From NCBI GenBank assembly GCA_004293915.1, contig RDZG01000075.1, forward strand, positions 1-52,453: 52,453 nt of DNA, given 5' to 3'. The notes below the pieces were generated by a model. That model worked only from the letters and a program-made list of their open reading frames with translations. It was not told the DNA's origin and did no database searches. The DNA is from Bacteroidota bacterium. GTDB taxonomy: Bacteria; Bacteroidota; Bacteroidia; Cytophagales; UBA9547. Every line of letters starts with the position of its first letter. Position 1 is the stretch's first letter. A program made the translations under genes and the position numbers. Shown here in pieces: positions 39,690 through 49,151 of the stretch.

Positions 39690-42167
39690 ATGGCACAAAA
39701 CACGTTTAGAAAAAATACAATAAAAGAAAAGCCTGTATCTCATGTTGAAAAACAAACAGATACTGACGAAAATGATGCCGTAGAAAAGCCCAAAGTTTCT
39801 TTTTTTAAAGACCCACGCCTACATTTTATATTTGGAATAGTTTTGATTTTTATATCTATTTTTCTTACATTTTCACTTATTTCATATCCATTTACAGGCA
39901 ACGAAGACCAAAGTATTGTAGAATCTTTGTTTGAAACAGGCTTTAGAGATTCGGGCAAAGAAGCCGAAAATTGGCTCGGTTTATTTGGTGCAATTGCATC
40001 TTATTTACTTGTATTTAAGGCATTTGGTATTGCATCAGTATTGTTTATGCCTTTGCTTTTTATAGTTGGTGTCAAAATAGTTTTCAAAAAAGTAATTTAC
40101 CCTCCTCGAACATTACTTTATTACACACTTTTTATGGTTTTTTGGATAAGTTTTTTGTTTGGATATATTGTTTTTTTAGCTGAACAAGAGCAATATTTAG
40201 GTTTTTTATCGGGTGCAATTGGTTATGAATTTGCACTAATTAGCAACGATTTTTTAGGAATCGGTACACTTTTATTAATAGTACTTTTAATGCTTGTTTT
40301 TTTAGTTTATACACTCAACATCACGTCTTTTGCTGCCAAGACTAAATCCTTAGAAAACGAAGAAATAGACAATAAACTAGAGCCTTTAGTAGATGAAAAT
40401 GGTAATGAATTACTTCTTGATGAGGAAGAAGAAGATAACGAAGAAGAAGAAATAGATGAAGAGGAATTAAATCCAGCTGATTGGGAAATCAAGACAAAAG
40501 AATCGCTGAAAGAAAGTTCTAATATCAACGATTTAGATATAATTATAGAAAATCAAAGCAATTTAACTCAACCACTAACTCCTGTTTTAGAGCCAGTTAA
40601 GCCTTTAGTTCCCGAAATTAAAACTGAAAAAGAATCGGAATTTAATATTGAAAATTTGCCTCCTTATGATCCAACGTTAGATTTGGCAACATATAAATAT
40701 CCTACTCTTGATTTATTGAAAGATTATGGACCAAATGTTGGAAGTGTGGTTTCAAAAGAAGAATTAATCGAAAATAGAAATAAAATTTTAAATACGCTTA
40801 AGGATTTTGGAATTGAAGTAACAGAGTTTAAGGCAACTATTGGTCCGACCGTTACACTTTATGAAATTGTGCCACAAGCTGGGATAAAAATATCAAAAAT
40901 CGCAAATCTATCAGACGATATAGCCTTGAGATTGAGTGCTTTAGGTGTGCGAATTATTGCACCAATGCCTGGGAAAGGTACTATTGGAATGGAAGTTCCA
41001 AACAAAACCAAACAAATGGTTACGGGAATGGAAGTACTGAGCGATCCTCGTTTTACAGATTCTAAAATGGAGTTGCCAATCGCTTTTGGAAAAACAATTT
41101 CAAACGAAGTTTTTGTTGCAGATTTAGCTACAATGCCACATTTGCTGATGGCAGGTGCAACGGGTATGGGTAAGTCTGTGGGTATCAATATGTTGCTCAC
41201 ATCTTTGCTTTATAAAAAACATCCTTCTCAACTCAAAATCGTGATGGTCGATCCAAAAAAAGTTGAACTAAGTGTTTATAGTAAGATTGAACGCCATTTC
41301 TTAGCAAAACTGCCAGATAGCGAAGATGCAATTATAACAGATACTAAAAAAGTGGTTCATACTTTAAATTCGTTGTGTATCGAAATGGATACGCGATATA
41401 GTTTGCTTAAGGATGCAGGTTGCAGAAACTTAAAAGAATACAATCCAAAGTTTATTTCTAGGAAACTAAATCCAAACGAAGGACATCGTTATCTGCCTTA
41501 TATTGTGGTAGTTATAGACGAATTAGCCGATTTGATGATGACAGCAGGCAAAGAAGTAGAAATGCCAATTGCCCGAATTGCACAGCTTGCACGTGCAGTC
41601 GGCATTCACTTGGTTTTGGCTACTCAACGACCGTCTGTGAATGTAATTACAGGTGTGATAAAAGCCAATTTTCCAGCTCGTTTGTCGTTTAGGGTTACTT
41701 CTACAATTGATTCGAGGACTATTTTGGATGAAGGCGGAGCAAATCAATTGATTGGAAAAGGAGATATGCTTTTGAAAATAAATTCGGAAGTTGTACGTTT
41801 GCAATGTGCCTTTGTAGATACTCCAGAAGTAGAAAATATAGTCGATTTTATATCTAATCAACGTAGTTATCCTACCGCATATTTATTGCCAGAGTTTTTT
41901 GACGAAAACGCTGATCCAAGCGAAAGAAATGTAGATTTAAGTAATAAAGATCCTAAATTTAACGAAGCTGCAAAATTAATTGTGGCACATCAACAAGGAA
42001 GTACTTCGCTCATTCAAAGGAAGTTAAGTCTTGGCTATGCACGCTCTGGAAGAATAATGGATCAACTAGAAGCAGCTGGAATTGTTGGACCACCAAATGG
42101 CAGCAAAGTGCGTGATGTGATGATAAAAGATGACAATTCGCTTCAAGAATTATTACAATCTTTATAA
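39690..42167 (+). CDS. ftsK: DNA translocase FtsK
   Basis: An 825-residue septum-bound DNA pump that moves the chromosome terminus to dif during division. Four to five N-terminal membrane helices (about 45-220) are followed by an acidic linker (about 225-260, long Glu/Asp runs), the alpha/beta motor domain with Walker A Gly-Ala-Thr-Gly-Met-Gly-Lys-Ser (near 488-495) and Walker B Val-Val-Val-Ile-Asp-Glu-Leu-Ala-Asp, and the C-terminal gamma winged helix (Ser-Leu-Ile-Gln-Arg-Lys-Leu-Ser-Leu-Gly-Tyr-Ala-Arg) that reads KOPS. The linker is much shorter than in E. coli, as usual in this phylum. lolA follows after 53 bp with its own -7 box. Confidence 0.95.
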   Translation: MAQNTFRKNTIKEKPVSHVEKQTDTDENDAVEKPKVSFFKDPRLHFIFGIVLIFISIFLTFSLISYPFTGNEDQSIVESLFETGFRDSGKEAENWLGLFGAIASYLLVFKAFGIASVLFMPLLFIVGVKIVFKKVIYPPRTLLYYTLFMVFWISFLFGYIVFLAEQEQYLGFLSGAIGYEFALISNDFLGIGTLLLIVLLMLVFLVYTLNITSFAAKTKSLENEEIDNKLEPLVDENGNELLLDEEEEDNEEEEIDEEELNPADWEIKTKESLKESSNINDLDIIIENQSNLTQPLTPVLEPVKPLVPEIKTEKESEFNIENLPPYDPTLDLATYKYPTLDLLKDYGPNVGSVVSKEELIENRNKILNTLKDFGIEVTEFKATIGPTVTLYEIVPQAGIKISKIANLSDDIALRLSALGVRIIAPMPGKGTIGMEVPNKTKQMVTGMEVLSDPRFTDSKMELPIAFGKTISNEVFVADLATMPHLLMAGATGMGKSVGINMLLTSLLYKKHPSQLKIVMVDPKKVELSVYSKIERHFLAKLPDSEDAIITDTKKVVHTLNSLCIEMDTRYSLLKDAGCRNLKEYNPKFISRKLNPNEGHRYLPYIVVVIDELADLMMTAGKEVEMPIARIAQLARAVGIHLVLATQRPSVNVITGVIKANFPARLSFRVTSTIDSRTILDEGGANQLIGKGDMLLKINSEVVRLQCAFVDTPEVENIVDFISNQRSYPTAYLLPEFFDENADPSERNVDLSNKDPKFNEAAKLIVAHQQGSTSLIQRKLSLGYARSGRIMDQLEAAGIVGPPNGSKVRDVMIKDDNSLQELLQSL

Positions 42168-42196
42168 AGCATTTTCGTTTATATAAAACATATTCC

Positions 42197-42204
42197 TAAT
42201 TTTG
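42197..42204 (+). promoter_or_regulatory. -7 box for lolA-pyrF
   Basis: TAATTTTG fits TAnnTTTG, 16 bp before the lolA ATG. Confidence 0.45.
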
Positions 42205-42220
42205 CACCAAAAAAAATTTA

Positions 42221-42856
42221 ATGAAATACACACTTATTCTTTTAGTAATATCAATTTGTCAATCATTTGCTCAGCAAGACCCTAAGGCAGAGGCTGTTTT
42301 GATGGCTATGAGCAAAAAATACGAATCTTTCAAATCATACCAAGCCAAATTTGTTTATGAATTAGAAAACACACAAGCCAAAGTAAAAGACAAATTTTCT
42401 GGCGACATAAAAGTTAAAGGTCAAAAGTTTACAGTTGATTTAGGTAATCAAGTAATTTTTAACGATGGCAAAACCGTTTGGACGTATATGAAAGAAGAAA
42501 ATGAGGTTAATGTAACGGATAATAAAGATGATGACGATGGTTTGAGTCCAACAAAAATATATTCGATGTATAAATCAGGATATAAATATTTGCATGTTGG
42601 CGAAGAAAAAATAAATAAAATTGGGTATGACATGATTGAATTAGTGCCTGAAAATAAAAATAAGCCTTATTTTAAAATTAAATTATGGATTTCTAAAAAA
42701 GACAAATCTATATCGAAATGGCGAATTTTTGAAAAAAACGGCAATCGATATAATTATTCGGTAAGCAATTTTGTACCAAATGTTAAATTTGAAGATTTGA
42801 GTTTTATGTTTGATAAAACAAAATATCAAGGCGTTGAAATTGTGGATTTGAGATAA
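42221..42856 (+). CDS. lolA: Outer membrane lipoprotein carrier protein LolA
   Basis: A 211-residue periplasmic chaperone that carries lipoproteins from the LolCDE complex to the outer membrane. The signal peptide (1-18, ending Phe-Ala-Gln) is followed by the LolA fold: [11 protein letters not shown], [10 protein letters not shown], and Asn-Asp-Gly-Lys-Thr-Val-Trp-Thr-Tyr, the strand pair usual in Bacteroidota LolA. It serves the lipoproteins of this window. It is 4 bp from pyrF, so the two are co-transcribed. Confidence 0.88.
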   Translation: MKYTLILLVISICQSFAQQDPKAEAVLMAMSKKYESFKSYQAKFVYELENTQAKVKDKFSGDIKVKGQKFTVDLGNQVIFNDGKTVWTYMKEENEVNVTDNKDDDDGLSPTKIYSMYKSGYKYLHVGEEKINKIGYDMIELVPENKNKPYFKIKLWISKKDKSISKWRIFEKNGNRYNYSVSNFVPNVKFEDLSFMFDKTKYQGVEIVDLR

Positions 42857-42860
42857 TACA

Positions 42861-43676
42861 ATGACTTACAACCAACTTTATGAAACCATTTTAGCTAAAA
42901 AATCCTATTTATGTGTAGGATTAGATACTGATTTAAGCAAAATCCCGCCTCATTTATTAAAAACTGAAGATCCGATTTTTGAGTTTAACAAAGCCATAAT
43001 TGATGCCACAGCACCATTTTGTGTTGCATACAAACCTAACACAGCTTTTTATGAATGTTATGGAGTAAAAGGATGGGTAAGTCTTTCAAAAACGATTGAT
43101 TATCTCAATAAAAACTATCCAAATCATTTTACCATTGCAGATGCAAAGCGTGGCGATATTGGAAATACGTCAAGTATGTATGCCAAAGCATTTTTTGAAG
43201 AAATGAATTTTGATTCGGTTACAATTGCACCATACATGGGAGAAGATTCTGTAAAACCGTTTTTGGGTTTCAAAGGAAAATGGGCAATTTTATTGGCATT
43301 AACATCAAATGCTGGAAGTAAGGATTTTCAAGAATTACAAATTGAAAATCAAATTGAAAAACTGTATGAAAGAACATTAAAAACAGCTCAAAACTGGGGA
43401 AATCATGAAAATTTAATGTTTGTAACAGGCGCTACAAAAGCACAAGAGTTTACAAATATCAGAAAAATAGCTCCTAAAAACTTTTTATTGGTGCCAGGTG
43501 TTGGTGCTCAAGGTGGCAGTTTAGCTGATGTATCTAAATTTGGTATGAACGACCATTGTGGATTACTTGTAAACAGCTCGAGAGCCATTATATATGCTTC
43601 AAATAATGTGGATTTTGCAAAAATAGCAGGCGAAGAAGCCAAAAAAGTGCAAAAAGAAATGGCAATATATTTGTAA
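42861..43676 (+). CDS. pyrF: Orotidine 5'-phosphate decarboxylase
   Basis: A 271-residue enzyme making UMP from OMP, the last step of de novo pyrimidine synthesis. It is the longer type-2 form. Visible are Cys-Val-Gly-Leu-Asp-Thr-Asp near the N-terminus, Ala-Tyr-Lys-Pro-Asn, and the catalytic [10 protein letters not shown] near residue 93 with Lys and Asp in place. The phosphate loop Gly-Val-Gly-Ala-Gln-Gly-Gly and Asn-Ser-Ser-Arg-Ala-Ile follow. It forms an operon with lolA and converges with the next gene, 6 bp apart. Confidence 0.95.
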   Translation: MTYNQLYETILAKKSYLCVGLDTDLSKIPPHLLKTEDPIFEFNKAIIDATAPFCVAYKPNTAFYECYGVKGWVSLSKTIDYLNKNYPNHFTIADAKRGDIGNTSSMYAKAFFEEMNFDSVTIAPYMGEDSVKPFLGFKGKWAILLALTSNAGSKDFQELQIENQIEKLYERTLKTAQNWGNHENLMFVTGATKAQEFTNIRKIAPKNFLLVPGVGAQGGSLADVSKFGMNDHCGLLVNSSRAIIYASNNVDFAKIAGEEAKKVQKEMAIYL

Positions 43677-43682
43677 GAAAAA

Positions 43683-44549
43683 CTATTTAATCAACTTGTA
43701 GTTTTTGTATTCAAATGGCAACCAACCTGTGAGCTTTTCTACCCAAAGTTTGAACTTATATTTAAACGGAATAATTACTTTTTCGGGATGATATACAAAT
43801 TCCCAATCTTGGTTATTTACTTTTTTTTGCATCGTTTTAGGATGTGTTCCATCAAACTTTTCTAAAAGTTCGCTCGAATCTTCAAACACAAACTGTTTAT
43901 TTTCATAATGTTCTCTCACCCAATTTTCAGAATTATACATGCCATGAAAAGCCATCATTTTTTGCTTAATTAGCTCTGGAGGATTCACTCTAGAATAATG
44001 ATAAACAGGCACATCGAGTAGTTTTACCGTAAGTTTTTTGTTATTTAACCTAAATCCTTGCGAATCTTTGTAAGGCAAAAAACCAATTCGATTTCTTATC
44101 ATTCTAATTTCTCTCCTATACCAACGTGGCGATTTACATATGTATTGATATGATCCATAAAAATGCAAATAAGGAAATAAAAAACCTTCTATGGTTTTAT
44201 CATTATCGTATTTTTGAACAGCATTTACAATTTTCTGAATGTCGTTTTCGTGAAAAACTTCATCAGCTTGAATATGCAAAGCCCAATCATGAGTGCAATT
44301 TTCTAAGGCAATTTTAGCTTGTAAAGCCATTTCTGTGCCTCCAATTCGGTTTGTCGAATCCCAAATTGTATCAATAATTTTTATTTTAGGTGAATTTAAA
44401 GCAACAATTGCATCTCGAGTTCCATCGGTTGAGTCGCCAACAGCAACAATGAATTCATCACAAATTGGAAGTATAGACAGTATCGATTCTATAAATGGAT
44501 AACCCAATTTCAGCCCATTTCTAATATACGTAAACCCGCTAATTTTCAT
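43683..44549 (-). CDS. Family 2 glycosyltransferase
   Basis: A 288-residue soluble GT2 enzyme. The N-terminus reads Gly-Phe-Thr-Tyr-Ile-Arg-Asn-Gly, then Val-Gly-Asp-Ser-Thr-Asp-Gly-Thr-Arg-Asp and a DxD-like Gln-Ala-Asp-Glu-Val-Phe-His-Glu (about 96-103). The C-terminal part ends in a basic amphipathic stretch that may touch the membrane. This subgroup, with Arg-Asn-Gly in place of the common Tyr-Asn, is frequent in LPS and capsule loci, but no such locus adjoins. Donor and acceptor are unknown. The gap to metZ (44550-44811) is AT-rich and holds only the metZ promoter. Confidence 0.82.
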   Translation of the reverse strand: MKISGFTYIRNGLKLGYPFIESILSILPICDEFIVAVGDSTDGTRDAIVALNSPKIKIIDTIWDSTNRIGGTEMALQAKIALENCTHDWALHIQADEVFHENDIQKIVNAVQKYDNDKTIEGFLFPYLHFYGSYQYICKSPRWYRREIRMIRNRIGFLPYKDSQGFRLNNKKLTVKLLDVPVYHYSRVNPPELIKQKMMAFHGMYNSENWVREHYENKQFVFEDSSELLEKFDGTHPKTMQKKVNNQDWEFVYHPEKVIIPFKYKFKLWVEKLTGWLPFEYKNYKLIK

Positions 44550-44785
44550 TTTACTTTCCTTTTTTCAAAAACTCAGTATATAAAACAATTTTCATTTCAA
44601 TAATTTTGTAATCAACATCATCTCATTTTTCTGAAAATTGGATTCACAAATATAATTTTGATTTTTGAGACTATGATAAAAAACATTCTACTAAAAAAAA
44701 TACTATAAAAATTAATATTATTCTTTAAATGTGTATTTTTTAAATATATTTTAGAATAATATTCTGTAATATAGTAAAAACGTAT

Positions 44786-44793
44786 TACTTTTG
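44786..44793 (+). promoter_or_regulatory. -7 box for metZ
   Basis: TACTTTTG fits TAnnTTTG. It overlaps a possible upstream ATG-like start at 44791, so translation must begin at the ATG at 44812, 18 bp downstream. Confidence 0.55.
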
Positions 44794-44811
44794 TTTCATA
44801 AAACTTTAAAA

Positions 44812-45993
44812 ATGGATTCGACACATTTCGAAACACTTGCTATTCGTACCCAAACCGAACGCACACAATATAGAGAGCATTCAACTCCCTTATTTGTAAC
44901 TTCAAGTTTTGTTTTTGAAGATGCTGAGCAAGCTCGTGCACTATTTGCTGACGAAATAGAAGGCAATATTTATACACGTTTTTCAAACCCAAACAACAAT
45001 GAGTTTATCGAAAAAATGTGTTTGCTCGAAGGTACAGAAGATGGCGTTGCAACAGCTTCTGGAATGAGTGCTATGTTTACAAGTATGGCAGCTTTGCTCA
45101 AATCTGGGGATCATATTGTGGCTTGTCGCTCCATTTTTGGCTCTACGCATCAAATTATAACTCAAATTTTACCTAAATGGGGCATTACGTATTCGTATGC
45201 AGATATTAAAAAACCAGAAACATGGGAAAGTTTGATTTTGCCAAACACTAAAATGTTTTTTATCGAAACGCCATCTAATCCATCGCTCGATTTAATTGAT
45301 TTGGAATGGTTTGGCAAGCTTTGCAAAAAACATAATATTATTTCTAATGTGGATAATTGTTTTGCTACTCCATATTTACAAAATCCAGCCAAATTTGGTA
45401 TTGATTTAGTTACACATTCTGCAACCAAATTTATTGACGGACAAGGCAGAGTGATTGCAGGTTGTATTTTAGGAAATAAAGAATTGATTAAAGAAATTCG
45501 ATTTTTTGCTCGCCATTCTGGTCCTTCGCTTTCGCCATTTAATGGTTGGATTTTGTCGAAAAGTTTAGAAACTTTGAGTGTGCGTATGGATAAACATTGT
45601 CAAAATGCACAAAAATTAGCCGAATTTTTGGAAAAAAACACCGAAATCGAACGAGTAGTGTATCCATATTTGCCATCACATCCGCAATTCGATTTGGCAA
45701 AAAAACAAATGAAATTAGGCGGTGGATTAGTAACTTTCGAAGTAAAAGGAGGTTTAGAACGTGGTCGAGATTTTTTGAATGCGTTTCAACTGTTTTCGCA
45801 TTCTGCAAACTTGGGAGATACTCGTACCATTGCCACACATCCCGCCACAACCACACACTCAAAACTAACCAACGAAGACCGAGCAGCAGTTGGAATCATG
45901 CCAGGATTGATTCGTATTTCGGTTGGTTTAGAGCATATTGAAGATATTTTAGCTGATATTACACAAGCATTAGCAAAATCTGCTCGAAAATAA
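44812..45993 (+). CDS. metZ: O-succinylhomoserine sulfhydrylase (Cys/Met metabolism PLP enzyme)
   Basis: A 393-residue PLP enzyme of the Cys/Met metabolism family. The N-terminus Glu-Thr-Leu-Ala-Ile-Arg-Thr-Gln and Thr-Pro-Leu-Phe-Val-Thr-Ser-Ser-Phe are typical of MetZ, which makes homocysteine from O-succinylhomoserine and sulfide. PLP Lys206 lies in His-Ser-Ala-Thr-Lys-Phe-Ile-Asp-Gly-Gln-Gly-Arg; the tail has Ile-Ala-Thr-His-Pro-Ala-Thr-Thr-Thr-His and Arg-Ile-Ser-Val-Gly-Leu-Glu. Cystathionine gamma-synthase (MetB) is the close alternative. The start at 44812 is set by the promoter. yraN follows after 3 bp. Confidence 0.88.
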   Translation: MDSTHFETLAIRTQTERTQYREHSTPLFVTSSFVFEDAEQARALFADEIEGNIYTRFSNPNNNEFIEKMCLLEGTEDGVATASGMSAMFTSMAALLKSGDHIVACRSIFGSTHQIITQILPKWGITYSYADIKKPETWESLILPNTKMFFIETPSNPSLDLIDLEWFGKLCKKHNIISNVDNCFATPYLQNPAKFGIDLVTHSATKFIDGQGRVIAGCILGNKELIKEIRFFARHSGPSLSPFNGWILSKSLETLSVRMDKHCQNAQKLAEFLEKNTEIERVVYPYLPSHPQFDLAKKQMKLGGGLVTFEVKGGLERGRDFLNAFQLFSHSANLGDTRTIATHPATTTHSKLTNEDRAAVGIMPGLIRISVGLEHIEDILADITQALAKSARK

Positions 45994-45996
45994 AAA

Positions 45997-46350
45997 ATGC
46001 CGACAAATACCCAAATTGGTAAAAAAGGAGAAGATATTGCTGCCGATTTTATACTAAAATTGGGTTATGAAATTGTGTTGCGAAATTACAGAAAAGGTCG
46101 TTTTGAGATTGATATCATAGCAAAAGACAAAAATCGATTGGTTTTTATTGAAGTAAAACTCCGAAAATCAAATAAATTTGGATTTCCTGAAGAAGCAGTT
46201 ACAAAAACCAAAATCGAGCAAATAAAATCGGCTGCCGAAAGTTATATTTTTGAAATTGATTGGAAATTTGATATTCGTTTTGATATTATTTCCATCACAT
46301 CATCCCCTGAAAATAATCCTGAAATCGTGCATTTAGTAGATGCTTTTTAA
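45997..46350 (+). CDS. yraN: YraN family (UPF0102) endonuclease-like protein
   Basis: A 117-residue protein of the UPF0102 family, related to Holliday-junction resolvases. Seen are Gly-Lys-Lys-Gly-Glu-Asp-Ile-Ala-Ala-Asp at the N-terminus, Asn-Tyr-Arg-Lys-Gly-Arg-Phe-Glu-Ile-Asp-Ile-Ile-Ala (the Asp of the nuclease core), and Val-Phe-Ile-Glu-Val-Lys-Leu-Arg (Glu-x-Lys). The exact role is not established. It is translated 3 bp after metZ and so lies in the same transcript; the pairing looks accidental. Confidence 0.93.
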   Translation: MPTNTQIGKKGEDIAADFILKLGYEIVLRNYRKGRFEIDIIAKDKNRLVFIEVKLRKSNKFGFPEEAVTKTKIEQIKSAAESYIFEIDWKFDIRFDIISITSSPENNPEIVHLVDAF

Positions 46351-46514
46351 AAAATACCTTTTAAAATCAATCTTTTTTTTATAAAAATCATATATTTTAC
46401 TAAAAAACCTATAAAAAATGATGCTTTTTTAATTTAATAAGATTTTAATTGAAAAAATAGTTGAGAATGCTTTTTTGCGAATTACTTTTACAAAAAAATT
46501 AATATTTTAACTTT

Positions 46515-47510
46515 ATGGATTTCTCATCAATACTATCTAATTTTCTATCAGCTCCCGTTTTATTTTTCTTTTTAGGTTTAATTGCTGTAATGGTAAAATC
46601 CGATTTGGAAGTTCCACCAGCTATAGCCAAATATTTTTCTTTATACCTACTTTTTGATATCGGTATAAAAGGTGGGCAAGAATTGTTTCATAGTGGATTT
46701 ACTAGTGATATTATCGTTATTTTAATTGCTTGTGTGATTATGTCTTTAATTGTTCCAGTTGTTGCATTTTTCGTGTTAAAACTCAAATTAGATGCCTATA
46801 ATGCAGGTGCAATTGCTGCTACATATGGTTCGGTAAGTGCTGTAACTTTTGCAACAGCCCAAACTTATGTTGCCAATCAGGGCATTGCTGCAGGTGGATA
46901 TATGGTTGCAGGTATGGCAATTATGGAATCTCCTGCAATTATTATGGGACTTTTAATGATTCGAATGACCATAAAAAACGATTCTAGTGAACTCAATATT
47001 TCGGCTCATAAAAAATCGAGTTTGAAAGATGTGGTAAAAGAGGCTGTTTTTAATGGCTCAATAGTATTATTGGTAGGTAGTTTGTTGATTGGATATTTGG
47101 CTGGCGACAATGGCGAAAAAGAATTACATGGGTTTGTAAAAGATATTTTTAAAGGAATGTTAGCACTTTATTTATTAGATATGGGACTTGTGGCTGGTAG
47201 CAGAATGTCGGCACTCAAAAAATCAGGTGTATTTTTAGTAGCCTTTGCCATCATTACTCCGTTAATAAATGCGGCATTAGGAATTGGAATTTCGTATATG
47301 ATAGGTATGTCGGTTGGCGATGCGTTTTTATTCACTATTTTGTGTGCAAGTGCTTCATACATAGCTGTTCCAGCCGCCATGCGTATGGCTGTGCCACAAG
47401 CAAATATGAGTTTATTATTACCAATGGCACTGGCTGTAACATTTCCTTTTAATATCATTTTAGGTATTCCAACTTATTTGATGATTATAAAAGCAATTTG
47501 GGGAGTTTAA
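46515..47510 (+). CDS. SbtA-like sodium-dependent bicarbonate transporter
   Basis: A 331-residue membrane protein with about ten helices in two inverted halves, matching the SbtA (DUF897) family known as the sodium/bicarbonate importer of cyanobacteria. Signatures are Ser-Ala-Pro-Val-Leu-Phe-Phe-Phe-Leu-Gly, Leu-Leu-Phe-Asp-Ile-Gly-Ile-Lys-Gly-Gly, Tyr-Gly-Ser-Val-Ser-Ala-Val-Thr-Phe-Ala and Glu-Ser-Pro-Ala-Ile-Ile-Met-Gly, the bicarbonate/sodium site region. The PII-like partner SbtB is absent here. In a heterotroph the import could feed carboxylases. It ends in a strong terminator. Confidence 0.87.
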   Translation: MDFSSILSNFLSAPVLFFFLGLIAVMVKSDLEVPPAIAKYFSLYLLFDIGIKGGQELFHSGFTSDIIVILIACVIMSLIVPVVAFFVLKLKLDAYNAGAIAATYGSVSAVTFATAQTYVANQGIAAGGYMVAGMAIMESPAIIMGLLMIRMTIKNDSSELNISAHKKSSLKDVVKEAVFNGSIVLLVGSLLIGYLAGDNGEKELHGFVKDIFKGMLALYLLDMGLVAGSRMSALKKSGVFLVAFAIITPLINAALGIGISYMIGMSVGDAFLFTILCASASYIAVPAAMRMAVPQANMSLLLPMALAVTFPFNIILGIPTYLMIIKAIWGV

Positions 47511-47527
47511 TCAACTATTTAGGTATT

Positions 47528-47562
47528 AAAAACGTATTTTAATTACTTTAAAATACGTTTTT
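47528..47562 (+). terminator. Terminator after the SbtA-like gene
   Basis: A perfect 15-bp stem (arm AAAAACGTATTTTAA, 47528-47542; right arm 47548-47562) with a five-nt loop and closing T-run. Confidence 0.85.
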
Positions 47563-47596
47563 AAATACAATATTTTAACCTAAAAACATAGAATTT

Positions 47597-48025
47597 ATGC
47601 TACATTGGATATATAACCCTACTCGAAAAGTAAAAAGAGCTTTTGACGAATTAGACCGTGAAAAAAAAATCCATGACCAAGAAGACCATAATATCATTCA
47701 AGATATACTTCAAATGGCAAAAGAAAATGGATTGAGACCAAGCGATATAAAAAGTTTGGAACATGAAATCGATGCCGAATTTTTAGTTACTCCTACAAAT
47801 AATTTGGAACGTTTAAACCAATTGATTTATATGGAAAAAATTATGATGGCAGATTTGAATATGGATACAGCCGAACTAGATTTTTTAATCGAATTTGCAC
47901 GTTTTATACATCTTCCATCGGATATTGCTCCGCTAATTGTTAGAGATATTTATTTCGATATGAGAGCTGAAAAAACAGATCTAGAGATAGTAGAAGATAT
48001 CATAACTGGGTTCAATCTTTTATAA
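47597..48025 (+). CDS. Hypothetical helical cytoplasmic protein
   Basis: A 142-residue, acidic, all-helical soluble protein. It begins Met-Leu-His-Trp-Ile-Tyr-Asn-Pro-Thr-Arg and contains a Met-Ala-Asp-Leu-Asn-Met-Asp-Thr-Ala-Glu-Leu-Asp segment that loosely recalls the metal-binding loop of TerB-like tellurite-resistance domains. That link is weak and other helical folds are equally possible. It lies between a terminator and the broken DUF2490 gene, 19 bp apart, so it was probably expressed with that gene. No role is claimed. Confidence 0.65.
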   Translation: MLHWIYNPTRKVKRAFDELDREKKIHDQEDHNIIQDILQMAKENGLRPSDIKSLEHEIDAEFLVTPTNNLERLNQLIYMEKIMMADLNMDTAELDFLIEFARFIHLPSDIAPLIVRDIYFDMRAEKTDLEIVEDIITGFNLL

Positions 48026-48044
48026 TTTATTCTAATATAAAAAA

Positions 48045-48822
48045 ATGAAAATAAAATACTGCATAACCATTTTGGTTCTTGGTACAATTTTGTCTGCATT
48101 TTCGCAGCCATACAGAGAAAATGTTTTTAATACAATTGGATGGTATGGCTATTTTGGCGACCATAAAATTGCCAAAAAATGGAGCATTCATACCGAATAT
48201 CAATTTCGTAGAACAGATTTTATAACTAACTGGCAACAATCTTTAGCACGTTTTGGTGTAAATTACCATTTTACAGACCAAGTAATGTTTACAACCAATT
48301 GCTAAAAAAGATCAGTTTGGCGATGATCAATCTTTTCCTGAGCATCGTATTTACCAAGATATTTTACTAAAAAACAATACTGGCAGATTTGAAATTAGTC
48401 ATCGATTCAAACTAGAAGAACGTTTTTTAGGTAATGCTTATGATACAAAAGAGAACAGAATTGCTGGGAAATGGAATTTTGTGATGCGGTTTCGCTATCG
48501 CATTCGATTGGCAATGCCGTTGCAAGGAAACACCATTGACGACAACGAATTTTATATCCATGCTTTTGATGAAATCTTAATTGGAGCTGGTGAAAATGTA
48601 AAAAACAATATTTTTGACCAAAATCGTTTTAATATTGGTATTGGATATAAACTTAATAAAAATTGCAAGTTTGAACTTGGTTATTTCAATCAAATTGTTA
48701 CTAAACCAGCTTCGGATAAAATTACTAAACTTCCTGTAATTGAATCAAATAACGGATTTCTGTTAGGAATTACATATAATATCGATTTTACCAATTTAAA
48801 GAAAAAAGAGGAAGCAAAATAG
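48045..48822 (+). pseudogene. DUF2490-type outer membrane protein, frameshifted
   Basis: The first part (48045-48305) encodes a signal peptide ending Ala-Phe-Ser-Gln and the start of a beta-barrel (Trp-Ser-Ile-His-Thr-Glu-Tyr-Gln-Phe-Arg-Arg), then stops. The rest is open in another frame from about 48286 to 48822, with Ser-Phe-Pro-Glu-His-Arg-Ile-Tyr-Gln-Asp, Arg-Phe-Arg-Tyr-Arg-Ile-Arg and a last strand Leu-Leu-Gly-Ile-Thr-Tyr-Asn-Ile-Asp-Phe, matching DUF2490 proteins. A few residues usual in the family are missing at the junction (48286-48303), so a short deletion with frameshift is likely. It is non-functional as read, or a sequencing error. Confidence 0.82.
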
Positions 48823-48932
48823 ATTATATCTTACAAAAATTAATTATACTATTTTTTGAGTTTTAGTATAAAATTTGTTTATTTACATATCAAATAAATT
48901 CATATTGTTTAATTTGTAAAAAAAAGACAAAT

Positions 48933-49151
48933 ATGTTGCAACAAACACTTTCTGTTCCAGAAAAAGACTATAAATTATTTTTAGAAGTAGCCAAAAGATT
49001 TCGTTGGAAAGTAAAAACACCATTAAAAAACAACATGGATGCGCCTATTTTTGATAAAAAAACTTTGGCAATGTTAGATGAAAGATCTAAAGTATCAAAC
49101 AATCTTTGCTTAACGGCAGAAGAATCTTTAAGATTACTAAATGAACTTTAA
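48933..49151 (+). CDS. Antitoxin of a type II toxin-antitoxin pair
   Basis: A 72-residue protein that begins Met-Leu-Gln-Gln-Thr-Leu-Ser-Val-Pro-Glu-Lys-Asp with Phe-Leu-Glu-Val-Ala-Lys-Arg-Phe, a short DNA-binding-like N-terminal part, followed by a C-terminal tail with Leu-Thr-Ala-Glu-Glu-Ser-Leu-Arg-Leu-Leu-Asn-Glu that would wrap the toxin. Its end overlaps the toxin start by 11 bp, the usual TA order with the antitoxin first. The antitoxin family cannot be named with certainty; pairing gives most of the support. It likely represses its own operon. Confidence 0.8.
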   Translation: MLQQTLSVPEKDYKLFLEVAKRFRWKVKTPLKNNMDAPIFDKKTLAMLDERSKVSNNLCLTAEESLRLLNEL

